64,000 bases of DNA from Sordaria brevicollis (GCA_033439795.1 JAUTDP010000001.1:5580001-5644000), one strand, 5' to 3'. Counted from the stretch's first letter, positions 33,846 through 47,285 are shown. Notes: generated from the sequence alone by a model not told the origin. Made by a program: numbers and translations.

Positions 33846-36132
33846 GACCGCCGCCCTGCTCGTCCACCCTCTCCCTCCCGGTCCTTCAGCGTCATCCTGC
33901 TGGCCTTTGGGTAATGGAACGGAGAAGAGGAGAACCGCGATTTGCGGCCGGTGTGTATGCTTTCTCCATCTGGGAGTAGATTATAGTATATATCGGCTCT
34001 TCCGTAGGTAGCTTTGGCGATCGTTCGTTGGCTATGGGATACGGTTGCGTGGAAAAACCGAGGAGTTGGTCGAGGAGTGTTTGGGGGATCGTGTTACGTC
34101 GGCTATCTGGTGCACATCGACATGCCCAATGCGACCGCCCGCCTGTCGGGAAGAGGATGGGCGGAGAGGGGGTATTCTAGCGTGATGCGTGATGATGTGC
34201 AGTGGACGACACCTCCTAGTCCGGACTAGGGGCGCGTGTCAAGTCAACACTGTCGTCCATGTAGCTGTACTTGTACATGGTTCGATTTCTGGTGTTCTGC
34301 AGCCTGGGTCAATCAACTGATTTTAGCGCTTCTTTATAGGGGATTGTTGGGGCTGCTAAAACAACCTCAAGATGCCGACGCCGTCATCATCCATACCTGT
34401 CCATCTCTTTTGGCAGGCACACTTGTCGTCCACGGTTCATGACACGCACACAGCACCACACCGACTCCGCACCCGAAATGTCAACAAGATACCTGCCATG
34501 TTAGAGTGCTAGGGCTGTTACGTAAAGACGTGGTGGTAATTAACGCAGTTCCCATACAATATCATCGTATCTGGTGTTTGTTACACTGTGCTAATCGCCA
34601 TGAGTCCACTCTCTTCTTATCTCGCAGCGGTCAAGAGTCTACCGCCGCCGAGCTGCCGGATTTGATCACGAATGTTGGAAACACCAAGTGCCAAGTTCGC
34701 GAAACGTGCATGTTTCTATCTTTGCACGCACAAGCATCACCTCAGCTAGACACGCATTTTGGTCGGGATAATCACCAGCGACCCAACAGACCGGGTCAAC
34801 TAAAGAGGCCCTTGTCCGCCCACCCACAAGCCCCTGAACCCATGCGGCCCCATCATTGGATCGTGGCATCAGGGGGTGTAAGAACTAAATTATCTGGTGC
34901 TGATCGATCGTGAATGAAGCTTTCTCCGTCCCGCGCAAGTTCCCACCGCGCTCACGAGGTGACCGGGAACTGCCCTTCTCTTGCTGCTAATTAAGAGGGC
35001 AAAGTGTGAGGGTACTGTATCGCCGATTTTGACGGTGAGAAGAAATGATGGGAAATATGGTGATGGGGGAGGGAAATGATGCCAAATCAGCCGCAAAGGT
35101 TTTGATAGATGCCAACTCTTTTCTTTTTCCCATTGAACTGCCAACTAGTAATCTACACTCCACAACATTTATATACATGAATCGTCGTCGGTGGTTACTT
35201 CCCAGCAGCACTAAGCTCGCAAATTCGAGCTACGTACAAGCTGTTCGAAGGAATGCCATGCCAGAGCAGACCGGCGTCGATGCTGGACTGGAAATTGGGG
35301 TTGAGCTCAGGCGAACCAACTGTTGAAATTGGTGTTCTGGTTGCCGTAGTCGCAGGACTTGGCGTCAAGCTAAACTTCCACTTTCCCATGATTGTCCTAA
35401 ACCCGGTGCTGCGTTCCCCAATAACTCCATCCACCCAATCGCCACGTCTCCTGTCACCTACTCTGCCGAATATGGGAGAAAGGTGTCAGGAACCATACTC
35501 GTGAGTTTGTCTGAATGAGACATGCCTTCAATGGTGTAAGCCTTCCCCACCATCCGTAGTGGCTCATCACACAAGGCTCGCCGAGTCCTTCTTTGCCCAC
35601 CCGCCCGGCCGTACACCAGATACATCCAACCTCGGCACGGAGCTGAAGAACATAGGGTCATTCCATCATGATCTTGAAATGAGAAGCCGAGATGAGACAT
35701 GATTTCCCCTAGAGATTCTCCGCAGGTCGCCTCATGGGAACCGTAGTATGCGCCCACCTCATCCAAACCCGTAAAACCTCCAATGATCTAGTGCAAAAGC
35801 AGAAAACCACCCTATCCCATGTTTTTGTTTCTTTTGAACGCCGGTCCGAGTTGGGGAGAAACATGCCTTGATACGTAAGCCACACCAATTATACACACAA
35901 CGTCCAACCAACTCCGGGTCCTGGGACCAAAAGCAACTTCCCCAACTCCTTGCGCTGGAGCACGAGACACTTGAAAAAGGAAAAACCGACACCGCGTTAC
36001 AATTGGTGACGCCCTGATATCCAGAGAGATAACAATGCTTTTCCAAAAACAAAGAGCCATGTCGAGTCAAAATGTTCGCCTTCCAATGACCGGATTGGAC
36101 GGAACGTGAACCAAAAGTCATGAGACTTCCTT

Positions 36133-37416
36133 TTAGCGGCGCTGTGAATCTGCGGCGGCGCCATCGTCCCCGGATGACTCCGTTGGTTCGTAGATGTTCA
36201 AGCACTCCGTCAGGACTATAGCCGAATCAGCAGGGTTGTTCAGTTTTGGAGTGTCTCAGCGGCTGGTGTCACTTACTTTCAATGATTTGTTCCTCCCAGA
36301 CGCCATATTGATAGTCAACGAGACCATGGCGCTCAATCGAGTCGCACAATCTGACAAGCTCTTTTCCCATCTTCTTCAATCCTTCTGCCGAGATTACGCT
36401 CTGCGAGCGCTGTGGCTGCTGGCCAGACTCAGTCATCTCTTTCTGGCGCTGAAGGATACCCAGCCAGGCGTGGTTGAAGTCGTTCCACAGCTTGATTCTG
36501 TCACCGTGTAAACTCTGATCGTCCGAGGTGAGTCCTGTCATCGGGTATACTGTTAGTACACCAATTGTTGTCCGCTTTCGAACCTATGTAAGCGCCTTAA
36601 CATACCTAGATCTGCCACATGCGACAAGAGCCAGTCTGAGACTCGAATGAGCGAGTCGCTGGCGGTAGCCAGGACACCGTTCTGTATGTTTTGGAATATT
36701 TCCTTCAATGCTGTTTGATAAGACGCGTAAGCGTGATCCAGGGTCCCTCCCGCCGGATAATCGTCCTCCATCCTGACGTCGGAGGTTGAGGTAGCTTGCG
36801 CATTCATACCTCCCATCCCAGTCATCCCACCAGACGAGTAACTTGGCATGTTGGATTGCCCATACACCTGTGCGCTGGAAGGTCCTGTCTGCGCCTGCAG
36901 AGCGGTTGCTGCCGCCGTGTTCGTTGGCTCGCTTGAAAAATACGGGGCCGTGACATCAGTTGCCATCATTTGCAGTGTTGCCGGTTGCCGTTGAGGGAAC
37001 TGCTGGCTTGTGTCGTATACCGTAGTGCTCTGCGGCCCGGCGCCTTGGGGTACGTTGTACATCAGCGCATTTGGGTTGTAGGTGCTAGCAAAACCCTGGG
37101 TTTGTCGCGTATCCGGCTGGCCATAGTCAGACGGCCCGTGGTGATAGCTCATTGCGCCCTGCGTCATAGCAGTGGTGGGAAATCCGGCCGCCGAAGGTTC
37201 TTGATAATAACCACTGTAGCCAGCCGAACCGCTCATTCCTCTGGCCGCTCCTGATGGTGACGAGGTAAGAGGTGCAGCTCGGTACCTATCTCCCTGCGCG
37301 CCAGCAAAAGAACGTCGCTGTTGGGTCGAGTCATGCAGAGACTGGTGGTATCGCGGGTTGGACGCGCCGTGAATGGGCGGCTCGTTTTGCCTCCTCTGGC
37401 CTCTATTGTCCTCCAT
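36133..37416 (-). CDS. conserved fungal protein of unknown function
   Basis: Exons 36606-37416, 36277-36534 and 36133-36215 encode 383 residues. Introns are 36535-36605 (GTATGT, GTACTAACAG branch region, GATGACAG) and 36216-36276 (GTAAGT...CTATAG). Residues 1-220 are Gln/Gly/Ser/Tyr-rich and look disordered. Residues of about 225-355 look helical and well ordered: ASYQTALKEIFQNIQNG, SLIRVSDWLLSHVADLGL, RIKLWNDFNHAWLGILQRQ, LVRLCDSIERHGLVDYQYG, then LTECLNIYEP across the last junction. All three exons contribute to this continuous helical region, which supports the splice model. I do not recognise a family with known function. The low-complexity start plus a helical bundle is the shape of many transcription or complex-scaffold proteins, but no role is claimed. 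Confidence 0.8.
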
Positions 37417-40400
37417 GATATCGAAAGCTCGTGGGGCTCGATCGAGTGCTTTGGACGGTGTGTTTACCAGGTGCCCAGCTAAGAGTGGAGCTGGACCGAT
37501 CTAAGGAGAGACGAGTGTGGTCGGCGCTTCGGCCACACAACAATCGGCTTCGATAGGGCTTCGACGCCAAAGGTCCACGCTTGGTTTTCGAGTTTGCTTG
37601 TCGAAGCGGACCGAAAAATACCAGGCGCAACAATTTTTGCGATTGCTCGGAGGCTAAGAGATAGTGGCCCCGGAGGTGTCGGAGGGATGTAACAGGATCT
37701 AAAACCCTCTGACACGAGTTTCTTGTGCTACCGGAAAATCAGCCCAATGTTGGCCGTGGGGGCGATCTTGATAGCAGCGTCTTTTAATCGCGCTGCGTTC
37801 TTTGAATTGCCGAATGAACTTTGCCCAAGACAACCGCGGATGCGAAAAAAAAGGGCTTGAGAAGAGGATTTCGCTGATGAATATGGTCTTCGGCGAGTGG
37901 CACCTCCAGTCAGGAAAGACTCGAGATAGCGCTAAGGAGCGCGTGTGAACTCTGCGCTCCGAAAGTGGGGATGGCGAATTCGGTCACGGTGAAGAGTTCT
38001 TGACGAATAGGCTTGTGAACAGTGATGGTGAGAAGAGTGGGCAAAGTGGGTGACTTGTCAGTTGAGCCAGAGATCAACTAGGAAGATCCCAGATGCCTTG
38101 GTCTTGAGGCGTTGGCCACGCCTTTTTCTGCGATCAACCTGGCGCACCACAGTCCTCAAAGACCGCGTCGTAAGGAGCAGGCGGGCTGCAGGGTGATCCC
38201 GTACACCTGCCTCGCTGAGAGCTGAGACCTTTGCCGCGATGTTAGCCCAGTTACGGTACAGGTGATAGGGCCAAACGGACTGCTTGTGAAGTGGTCGGGC
38301 CTGGACCGTGACAGAACGTGCTTCTCGACCGTCCAAGAATGGCACGTAGGAGCAGACGGAAGCAGGGCTCTCGTTGACTGCGGCAGCGCGCCGAGCGTGG
38401 GTTAGGTCTTGCTAAAGTCTCGTACGAGGACGCTAAGTAGCTTAAACCACTGGCGGGAGCGGCGAGACGGCTTGAGCGAGGTTGGGGAAGTGGGACTCGA
38501 TACGAAAAGACCGAGCACAACTTTGTTCTGACAGCTTTGACGGTTGAAGCACGGCACGGCCGGAGCTGATTTGCGGCCTGATCGGGTGAAAAATTTCGAA
38601 CGCAAGCTCTTGAGAGACAGAGATGTCTCTTGAGACTGCCGGGATGGTGACAGAAAACTGTGCCAAAGTCAAGAACAGTTGATGTTGGTTGACTGAGGAC
38701 AGATTGACGCTGTCTTGAGGGTGATGGCCGAGATTGATATACGGACTGGCTACAGTCAAGGAAAAGAAATTTCTTTATTAGTCCGTGGTGAGTGAGTGAT
38801 GAGGATAAGAAGCAGGAAAGTGATAAAAGCTCCACCCAAATCGAGCGCTTTGATGGTCGGTGGCCGAGCTACGTACCTGGGGGTGTCTGTGCCAGAGGTG
38901 GATGTTCGGCTCTTGGCTAAGACATACGGGAAAGAGAGGGTGTCGGTAGACGGAAGCAAGGTAAAATACTGTAGTGTGATGTCGGGAGACGGCTGCAACC
39001 CCAGGTAGGGCCTGGGTAGGGCCCAACTTTCTCAGGTAGGGCGGGGAGATCTGCAACAACCCCAAAGAGGCTTTAAAGAGGACCCCTTCGCGGCCAGCGC
39101 CGGATGAGTCTCCGACAGGGGAATCGTGATTGTGGATCTGTGAAGACGGGAGGCTGAACCCCAGGCTGACGGTTCGTGGCGTTCGACGAGCTCCGACCGT
39201 CTACAAGGGAAAAAGGTACGTAGCCCTGAGCCTGGCCTGCTGGGCTGGGGACCTGACGTCGCGATAGGTGTGCTGGGGGTCTTCCACTTGCTGGGGTGTG
39301 TTGAGGCCTTGGTGGATGCCCAGAGGTGCCGCTGAACGTAGTCGCGTGTTATTAGTCGTGAGGGTGTTAGCCGTCGAGCTGATTCCTCCAATTTCCACCC
39401 ATGCTGGACCACAAGGTCTCTTTGATACCTGATACCGACGTTGGTGACAGCCTTGTGACGATGACGGCGAAGGCGCGGAGAGGAATAAGTGAAACTCCAG
39501 CAAAGCTGATTTATACTCCTGACTGCCAATCCTTCGACTGAGGAGTAGTTACCAAAGGATGATGTTGCTGATGCCAAGAAGACGCCGCTGGCCATGTAGC
39601 TTAGACAGGAACGCAAAGCTGAGTGGACTGTGAATCGGCCGCCGAATTCTCTTCTCAGCTTCTATCTCATATTTGGTTTTATCTCACACACGAGTGTTTA
39701 AGGTGATGACTGAGATTGTTGATCAAATTCACTGTGTGTTCTGCTTGGACACCAACACAGCTGCCTGTTTCTATCCAAGAATGATGGTTATGATCTTGGT
39801 GTTGTAACAGATCTCAGGACAGGTGGGTTGCGGAAGCCCACTTCCGTCACTCTCGGATTCGTTTCTTTTTCTCTTTTTTTCTTTCCCTCCTCGGTTGCCG
39901 TTTTCTCTTCTACGACACTTGACGGCTCGGAGCTGCCCTTGACTATCGGCTAGGAATTTGGTGAGGTATGGAGGACTGCCGCACCGTTGATGCTTTCCGA
40001 AAAAAAAAATCACCCTGGCAGGACCGTAATCACCAGTCACCTTGGGGCAGTGTCCTATCTTCGGAGGGCAGTGGAAGCTGGGCTTGGTATAGACTGGAGA
40101 AAAATAATATGACAGATGAAGGTTGAACGTGCAAGGGCCCGGTGGAACCGGTGGGATGAAAAGCTGGCCTTGGTGTACCGCCAGTGGTCAGGATGTTGTA
40201 CGTGGTTGGGCATGCCGACGTGCCTAGGGGAAGACATTCGAGCTGAGATAGAGCCGTATCGGGTATGGTACCTCTAGCGCGAGTATGAAGAAACTGGTAT
40301 CAGGGATGACACCTAAGAAGACCTAGCACGTAGCCAAGAGACGACTGTACGTGTTTGGTTCCAGGTTGCTCTTGTGGGGGAAACATAAGAGCTCGAATCA

Positions 40401-42388
40401 AGACGACAATGTGCAGGAATGTGAGTAAGATCTGGGAGAAGCAAAGACCAAAAGCTTGACTGAGGTTGGAGAAAAAAAAAATATTATCACGTCCAGTTAA
40501 CACTGACATTAGGCAGGTTCGTTTGAGGTACATGGTAGGTACGCAGAATCTGTTAAGCACAGGTGTGCAATGCGCCTGCCCAACGGAAAAGCTCTGGATG
40601 CCCGTCAGTACCAAATTTGGAAGGAGACAGCGTGGAATACTGTTCGAACGGCAGGAACCAGTCCGGGTAGCAGGTAGAGGCACAGGGCAGGAAGGGGAGG
40701 TCGATCGCTGATCTGAACCATGGATGCCCTGTGTCGTGTTCTGTCTGTCCGACCCAGTCATGCTTATTAGCATAAACGGAGCCAAGTAATTGACATCCTG
40801 GACACTAACCATTGCAATGATGTGGTCGCAGTACCAGAAAGTCGCATCCGTCCAGACATGTCCCTGCCTAGAGGGCTAGTTTTAAAGTGCTATGTAGGTA
40901 GGATTGTGGTGCGGATTTGGTGCGTGGTAGCTGTCACTTTGATGGGAATTAACCAGACGAACCGTTCTCAGCGAGCTATTGCAGGCCACTTGACAAGCTT
41001 CATGACAAGAAGAGGGATCCAGGCAAGAGACAGGGAACCTACACGTTCACTTGTACATGTGAGGTACATACTCTGTGATTTGCAATGCTGTTCCATGAAA
41101 TCTTTTGTTACCCGACCATCCCGTTCCAGGCTTCCCGGGGCTGCGTATTGCCATTATGATCAAACGAACTGATCGCCTTTGAGCGGTTCGAGCCGTTTGG
41201 CTCAACCTGGTTCGTTCGTAGATGCCCGTCGTCCTGCCAATTGGTTTCTGGTTCGGCGACCTGGCTCCGTGTGTGGTGGCCGTTGTCCGCTATCCGCCGT
41301 CATCGTCGTTGCTTCAAGGTTGTGCCCGGACAGAAGGAGGTACAGCCAGGTATTGAGGACCTATCCCAGGTACACTAGCATGCGTAGCGTGAACTAACGA
41401 ACGAACACCTCCAACAACATGCATTTCCTGCGTAACGCCTTGCAGGACATGACTGTCACTGCCTGCCTATCGCTCTGCGGCCACTGAGGTCGGGCTGGTG
41501 GCGCGAGCTCGTGTGCAGGTACGCGGGGGGCTTGTGCTTCGTCAATGTTCGCTCCCACAAAAGTCCGCCCTCTGTTTGAATCTCTGAGACACCCTCATCA
41601 TGTTCCCTTGGTACCTTGTCGGCCATGCTTGGTTCGGGCTCATGCTACAGGTTCCCGGGGCCGCAATTTGGGACCAGAGGGAAAGGGTATGTTTCAGTGC
41701 CAGCGGCCACTGATCTGAAAAAGCAATTCTTTCTCGGACTGACAAGGGTCGCAAATCAGAAACAGCACACTGACTCCGGGTGAAAAGGTTGATGCCGTCC
41801 GGGCCTCATTATTGGCCATCCACGACAACCCAAAAGGAAGAGGGAGGACAAGGCCAAATGAGCTTCCGATTCGGCTCCAGCTGGTCGGCAACCGCCCGGC
41901 ACTCACCGAAGCAGCAAGACTCCCCAAAAGCGGCGGCGGCAGCGGCGGCGGCGGTAACTGGAAATATGGGCCAATATCGATTTCACGGGGTCGACAGTGA
42001 CGGCCATTCTGTCATTCCAATACTCCAGCCCACGGTGCTTCCGAGTCTGACTTGCTCCTCCCACCAACAGCCGATCATGTGGTAACGCTCCTCTTTGATC
42101 CAGACTCGCCCAGATTCCGCTTGCTCAGTAGCCATGAACCCCACCGACCGAACATTTGGATAGGACAATTTGTTCCGCGAAGACCTTTTGATGCCAGGCA
42201 TGCTTGCCTGCAGCAACAGCAGCAGCAACGGCGTAGACGGCGGCGGGCGTCAACGAAACGGCAGTGCAGATTGATCGGGCCATGGGAGAATGCTCCGGCG
42301 CCCTGGAACGTCCTCCACTCTGGCGGTGGACAAGCGGTGGGCAAGCTCTTGGTTGTATCGGAGACACCAGAGAGGGCAGGTAGGAAAA

Positions 42389-42888
42389 GGTACCGGTACC
42401 GCGCTTGCTGCAGGATGGTTGTACCACTGGCGTAGCTGTTTTGATGACCGGATTGCGCGTGAGGATGGGGGATCCATGTCGTCGAGTTAAGAGCATCGCG
42501 AGCCAGGGGGTCCGTCTGCTCGTTGTCGTCCACTGGCGTCAAAGGATGTCGTCAAACGGAGGCCCAGCTCTGCCGGACTGCTGCGAGGTAAATCCCTGTC
42601 GGAACTTGTGGTGGGTTGCGTCCTTCGTTGCGTTGTTTTGGAGTCGCATCGACAAGGCTTTTCGTTCGATTGCTCCAGAATCCGACAAAAGGGCAAATCA
42701 GACGCGGTGCCCGTCGCTTTCCTTGGGACCATATGGGGCTCGGTATGGGACCACTAACCGAGGATAGCTCGTACCGGTACCTCGATGCTAGCTGACCTCT
42801 TGCGTGCTCCATCGAAGCTTGCGCACATGGCGGCGGGGTCGCGGCGCTGGGCCCAAGAATTAGCCAGGCAGCGGTACTGTACCGGTAC
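42389..42888. promoter_or_regulatory. cluster of three GTACCGGTAC palindromes
   Basis: Copies lie at 42390-42399 (inside GGTACCGGTACC), 42771-42780 and 42879-42888. The last is preceded by GGTACT, extending the array of half-sites. No gene overlaps them convincingly. Confidence 0.5.
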
Positions 42889-45857
42889 CTCTTCCTCTAT
42901 TCTCGTACGGACCGTGTACTGTACACGCCAAAGTCGTGTCACGATGAGCCATCTTTGCGATATGATTGGCTGGAAGCTCCAAAGCCTCAAGAGACCTTAC
43001 TTTTATTTTCCCCTTCCATCATTTCACTTTGCCTTCCGTGTCTGATCAGAAGCCCATCAGAAGATTTCTGTTGCCGACCTCTGAATCCGCAATCAATGAT
43101 GCGAACACCAAGGTCCTCTTTTCGGTCTTTCAAAACGCCCATTTATTTTTTCCATTGCTAGTCGTCCCCGCGTACATGCTGCAACAGGCCTGCAATTCAA
43201 CCTTTCTCTGGTGCGCAATGGGCTTCGTTCGTGTCTTGGGTGCATGTGAAGAGATTTAAGGGGTCGGTCAAGTTCGGCCGTTGAGAAACGAGTCTTTGGC
43301 GCACAACTTTTGAGTTCGTGTGGGATCCGACCCATTGGCTGGTCATGTTGACCTACATGATACCCCCATCCAATACCTTTACATATAATCACCTACCAAT
43401 AGAGGTCGCTCGGCATGCGTCGCCGCTCGAGGACACTGTCGACTCGATCACCGTCTCCGAATCCCGTTCCAGCCAAAAGCCATCCGATCTGACGACCCCG
43501 GACATCTTTACTTGGTCGCAACGTTGTGTATGGCTCCGACTTCGCTTTGGTCTGTGTTTCCGTTGTTCCCGGAAATGTCGTCTTTTCACTGTTGCTGCCG
43601 GTGGACTCCAAAAAGTGCTTAGCTCTGAATTTTCGCCTCTGTGGATGATAGTGGGCTTGGTTACCTCTCGCCCGTGTTGCGCTACGGTCATGCGCTCCGA
43701 TGCGGTCTGATATCCCATTACAAACACAGCTGACTACTCTACTGGTAGTCTCTAGGTTTCCAATTGTCTATACGGCTTGCAGAGTGCGTTGCTGGCACGC
43801 CAACAACTTAGCCTGCGCAAATGACGGCCCAATGTTCGAGACAGACAACAGACAGCGCAGATCCTAGGCTGCAGCTTTTTCGGAAAAAGTTAGTGTAAGC
43901 GACTCTCAAGAACCTCTTTTGTTTTGCCAGATACTCTCGGGGGGATCTCCGGTAGACAACTACTCGACACAGCTCAATCGAATTCTGAATAATCGAAAAC
44001 TTTGCTGATTACGGATCCGGTAGTTGTGGATTCACGAGCACGGCAAACGAAATACCGATCGAAATTTTTGTGCTTACTGTGTCAGTACGGGATGCCATGT
44101 CGATCCTTGGACACAGCGGCCACATTCCGAACCATGACCAGCTGAAACCGATAAACTCCTCAAAACTCCATACTGACTGTCGTGAAGCTGGATCATAGTT
44201 TCCGTACTTGTTGAGCCCTGACCTCTACGAGAGGACATCACCATATTCCAAGTTTTTGATCTCGCCGAGTCGGTTCCGCCGACAATCATGATGTTCCACT
44301 CACATCAACTACTTGTGACCTGTCGCAATCGAGCCACTACCTTCTTTTCACAATGATGGCTCATCCCATTGGCATTTGTAGCCATCGGTTCGAACGATAA
44401 ATATTGTATCGAAATGTTTGGTTTTAGGCCGATCACTTCTTTTTGCTCAAATCATTGTTATGATCATGCTCTTTCGCAGCAGTTCAAGCGATAATGCTCG
44501 CATGAACCAGACGACATAACCTAGACTCATGCGTTTCTGCTTGGACCAGTTATCTTACCGTCTGAAGTGAGGTCATAGATGCCGAACTGATGAAAAAAAC
44601 AGAAACTATACGGTTTGATGCTTGATGAGAAGGAAACTCTAAACCAACAAGTTGACTGTTACCTTGAAAAGGACATTGGACAAGACCAAATCTGTCAATT
44701 GTCACATCCAACTCGAATTCGAAACAACTTCTAGAAGCATGTTCGTCTTTGACAACCACCCAATAAATCATGATGACAGCCAAGGGTCTGTGCGGACCGG
44801 CTTTCGAAGACAACCTCAACTTCACATGTTTTCAGGTTTCCAATGCAGGAATATGGTGCTGCCCCTTAATAAGAAACATTATGTGTTGATAGCATTGAGT
44901 AGCGCCCATAGACGCTCAACACCAGATGAAACGAGACTACTCCCTTCAAAAACATGCGACGAACATGTTCAGACTGCGAGATGGAGCTCTCCGGGTTCAT
45001 CAACTGCAAGATGTCTCCAAATGTGCTTGCCCAGCATCATGCATTGCTTGGGTTCAATTTTCCCATGATGGTACAGGCTAAAGGAAGTGTACACTTGACC
45101 ACAGACTAGACAACCTACTACGTATATCTGGTAACAGACATGAGCAAAGACATGGGCTATCCGACTCTTTCGACCCCATTGCGGACTAAAACCATGAAAA
45201 TCATGGAAACTGGGGTCAACAGTTCTTGCAGGTCATGACTGGCATATGAAATCCCTACAGGACTCTCCAACCCTCCTCATGGCCTCAGCAAAGAGGCCCT
45301 TTTACACGCATCGAACTCTCTGCCGCCCAAGGGAACGGAATTCGGAGAACCCCAGAAAACGTGGTTCTGACAGCAGCGCGGTTAACCCACATGTGCCCTT
45401 TGCAACCATGTCGTAGTTATTCCCGCCTATAATTCGTGAGATGGGACGGAGTGACCACGTTCCCTTCTCTCTCTCTCTTAAACATTGGATGTAACCCCCG
45501 GATAATGGTCCATGCCTTGTTTCGTCGTACGAATCAGCCGTCAACCCATCACAAACAATCCATGTCAAAGTCGCAGCGATAAAACCGGGTGAAAGAGACG
45601 ACCGGCACGTTGTCGAATCGGTTTGCATACCTTGATTCATGGCAAGAACCCTTCATTCCTACCCTTCCCGGCACATAAGCACCTATTATACACATATACA
45701 ACAACAGCAACAACCCGGTCGTGTTATGCCCCCCCTAATACGACGGCTTGCTGACTGAAACCTCCTCCAACCCAAGGTACAAGTACACACGGTTTCTTGC
45801 TTCGCTCTGGAACCGACCTGACCTGTGCTGAACTTGGTAGGCCCAAGCGAGACCACA

Positions 45858-45884
45858 AGCGAGACGAGCGAGACGAGCGAGACG
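45858..45884 (+). repeat. 9-bp tandem repeat, three units
   Basis: Three perfect copies of AGCGAGACG, with a partial related copy just upstream (AGCGAGACC). Confidence 0.9.
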
Positions 45885-46159
45885 ACTCAAGAGAACGATG
45901 GACACTCACACGCATAATCCACATATAGAGTACGCACATGATAGAAAATGCTTCCCAGAGAGAGAAGAGGAGCATTGACGCTGACGCTGGCGCTGGCGAG
46001 GGTGGAAAAAAAGCATCGCTCCATTTTTGGCCGGTCCCGTTGTTCATGCAAAAACCGAAAGTAGTGTGAGGCAAGCATGTCCATAAAATATGCCTCCAAC
46101 AAATAATACACGCCAACCCAATGAATACCACCACCTTTCGTGTGACAGTAGTAGGGCGA

Positions 46160-47285
46160 CTATCTCTTGACCCAGGTAGGCATCTTTCTGGCCTTGACGT
46201 GGCCGTGCTTCTTTCTTTCGACCTTTCTGGGATCGCGTGTGATACATCCGGCTATAAGCAAAAGAGAGAAAAGAAGGCAACTCGTTAGCAAAGGTTGCAC
46301 ATATCATACCTATAACCTACCATACCGCAGGAACCAAGCAAGCAAAAGCCCCATATGGTGTGTAGGCATAGTTCACGAAAAAAAGCCAAGACAGCGCTTG
46401 TGTGATGTAGTGGTGCGAAAGCTTACCCCTTCTTAATGCCGGCTTCAGAGCAGGCTCATGAGCCAGCAAGCCCTTGGCGATAGCCAGCGTGATGGCCTCG
46501 GCCTGACCCGTGGTACCACCCCCCTCCACCTTGATCCAGACGTTGTACTTGTCGATGCGATTTGTCGCGCGCAGAGCCCAGACGGCGCTCTCGCGGTCGT
46601 GAACCCGCCCAAAGTACTCGGCCAGGGTCTTGCCGTTGACCAGAACCTCGCCGGTGCCCTCCACCACGAACGCCCGGGCGGACGAAGCCTTTCTCCTGCC
46701 GACACCGCAGGCGCGGCCAAACTGATCGATCGGGATCGGCTTGGCGGTGTTTGTGAAAGGTTGCACGCTGCGCTTGAAGCCGTCGAGGACGTCCTTGACC
46801 TGTTTTGGCTTCAGGTCCGGGTGGATCGAGTTGAGCCGCTTGACGAGGACCATACACCTGGCGAACTCGGACGCCTTGACCTGCTCGCCCAGCTCTTGCC
46901 TAATGTCGTCGAGCGTCTTCCAAGCCACGCGCTCGACGGCGGTCGCGGGAATGACGGGAAGCTCTTCGTACTGTTCCATGAGCTTTTCTAGGGCGAGATA
47001 GTTGTCGTAGAACCGGGGCGTCCGGGTGAAGTACGAGGGCGACACAGGGACGGCACGAGCATAGGGATGGAGTTTGAAGTGGTCTACGCTGACAGGAGGG
47101 GCGGCGACGATTGGGGAATCATCATTCGGGTTGGGTTCGGTGTTGGAAAAGGTCGAAAGGCTCCTTGAGCCGATGCGCAAAGCGCCGAATTGCTGTTCAA
47201 GCGACTGCCATTGCGCCGGCTTGTTGCAGGCCTGGCGGGAGCTCCGAAGAGCGTTGGTGATGCTGTGTCTAAGAGATGCCATCAT
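46160..47285 (-). CDS. mrps9: mitochondrial small-subunit ribosomal protein uS9
   Basis: Exons 46427-47285 and 46160-46251 encode 316 residues. uS9m belongs to the mitoribosome small subunit; its C-terminal tail reaches the P-site tRNA. The start [18 protein letters not shown] is Arg/Ser-rich with no acidic residue, a typical mitochondrial presequence. The bacterial-type S9 core is at the C-terminus: [26 protein letters not shown], then [20 protein letters not shown]. Exon 2 supplies [20 protein letters not shown] and ends in WVKR, as uS9 tails do. The intron (46252-46426, GTAAGC...TTATAG) splits the codon for Ala in RRAG. A fungal extension of about 190 residues precedes the core. Either of two adjacent Met codons could start. 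Confidence 0.95.

Larger units (their letters stand above)
24466..36132. other. 11.7-kb gene-poor stretch
   Basis: No gene is supported between calcineurin B and the minus-strand gene at 36133. An AATAAA at 24687-24692 fits calcineurin B polyadenylation. Open frames are short (mostly under 140 codons), without domains and often overlapping on both strands. Included are two GTACCGGTAC palindromes (25525, 25649), a degenerate 6-bp repeat (26305-26358), an 11-bp direct repeat TAAGCCTATAG (27699 and 27778), and a GTT/GCT trinucleotide array (33777-33844). Bases of about 26900-28600 are more A/T-rich than the rest. The stretch could hold long regulatory DNA, noncoding RNAs, or lineage-specific genes with many introns. 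Confidence 0.5.
37417..46159. other. 8.7-kb gene-poor stretch
   Basis: No supported gene lies between the start of the 36-kb gene and the 3' end of the uS9m gene. Minus-strand frames at 38251-38835, 39032-39616 and 40300-40812 reach 170-194 codons but lack domains; the last has one hydrophobic segment that could be a membrane helix. Three GTACCGGTAC palindromes cluster at 42389-42888, a GGC-rich run is near 41930-41955 and a 9-bp tandem repeat is at 45858-45884. The part next to 37417 should hold the promoter of the minus-strand gene. Confidence 0.5.

Noticed and set aside
40300..40812. 170-codon minus-strand frame with a hydrophobic segment
   Set aside because: One possible membrane helix is not enough; there is no family resemblance and the start is uncertain.
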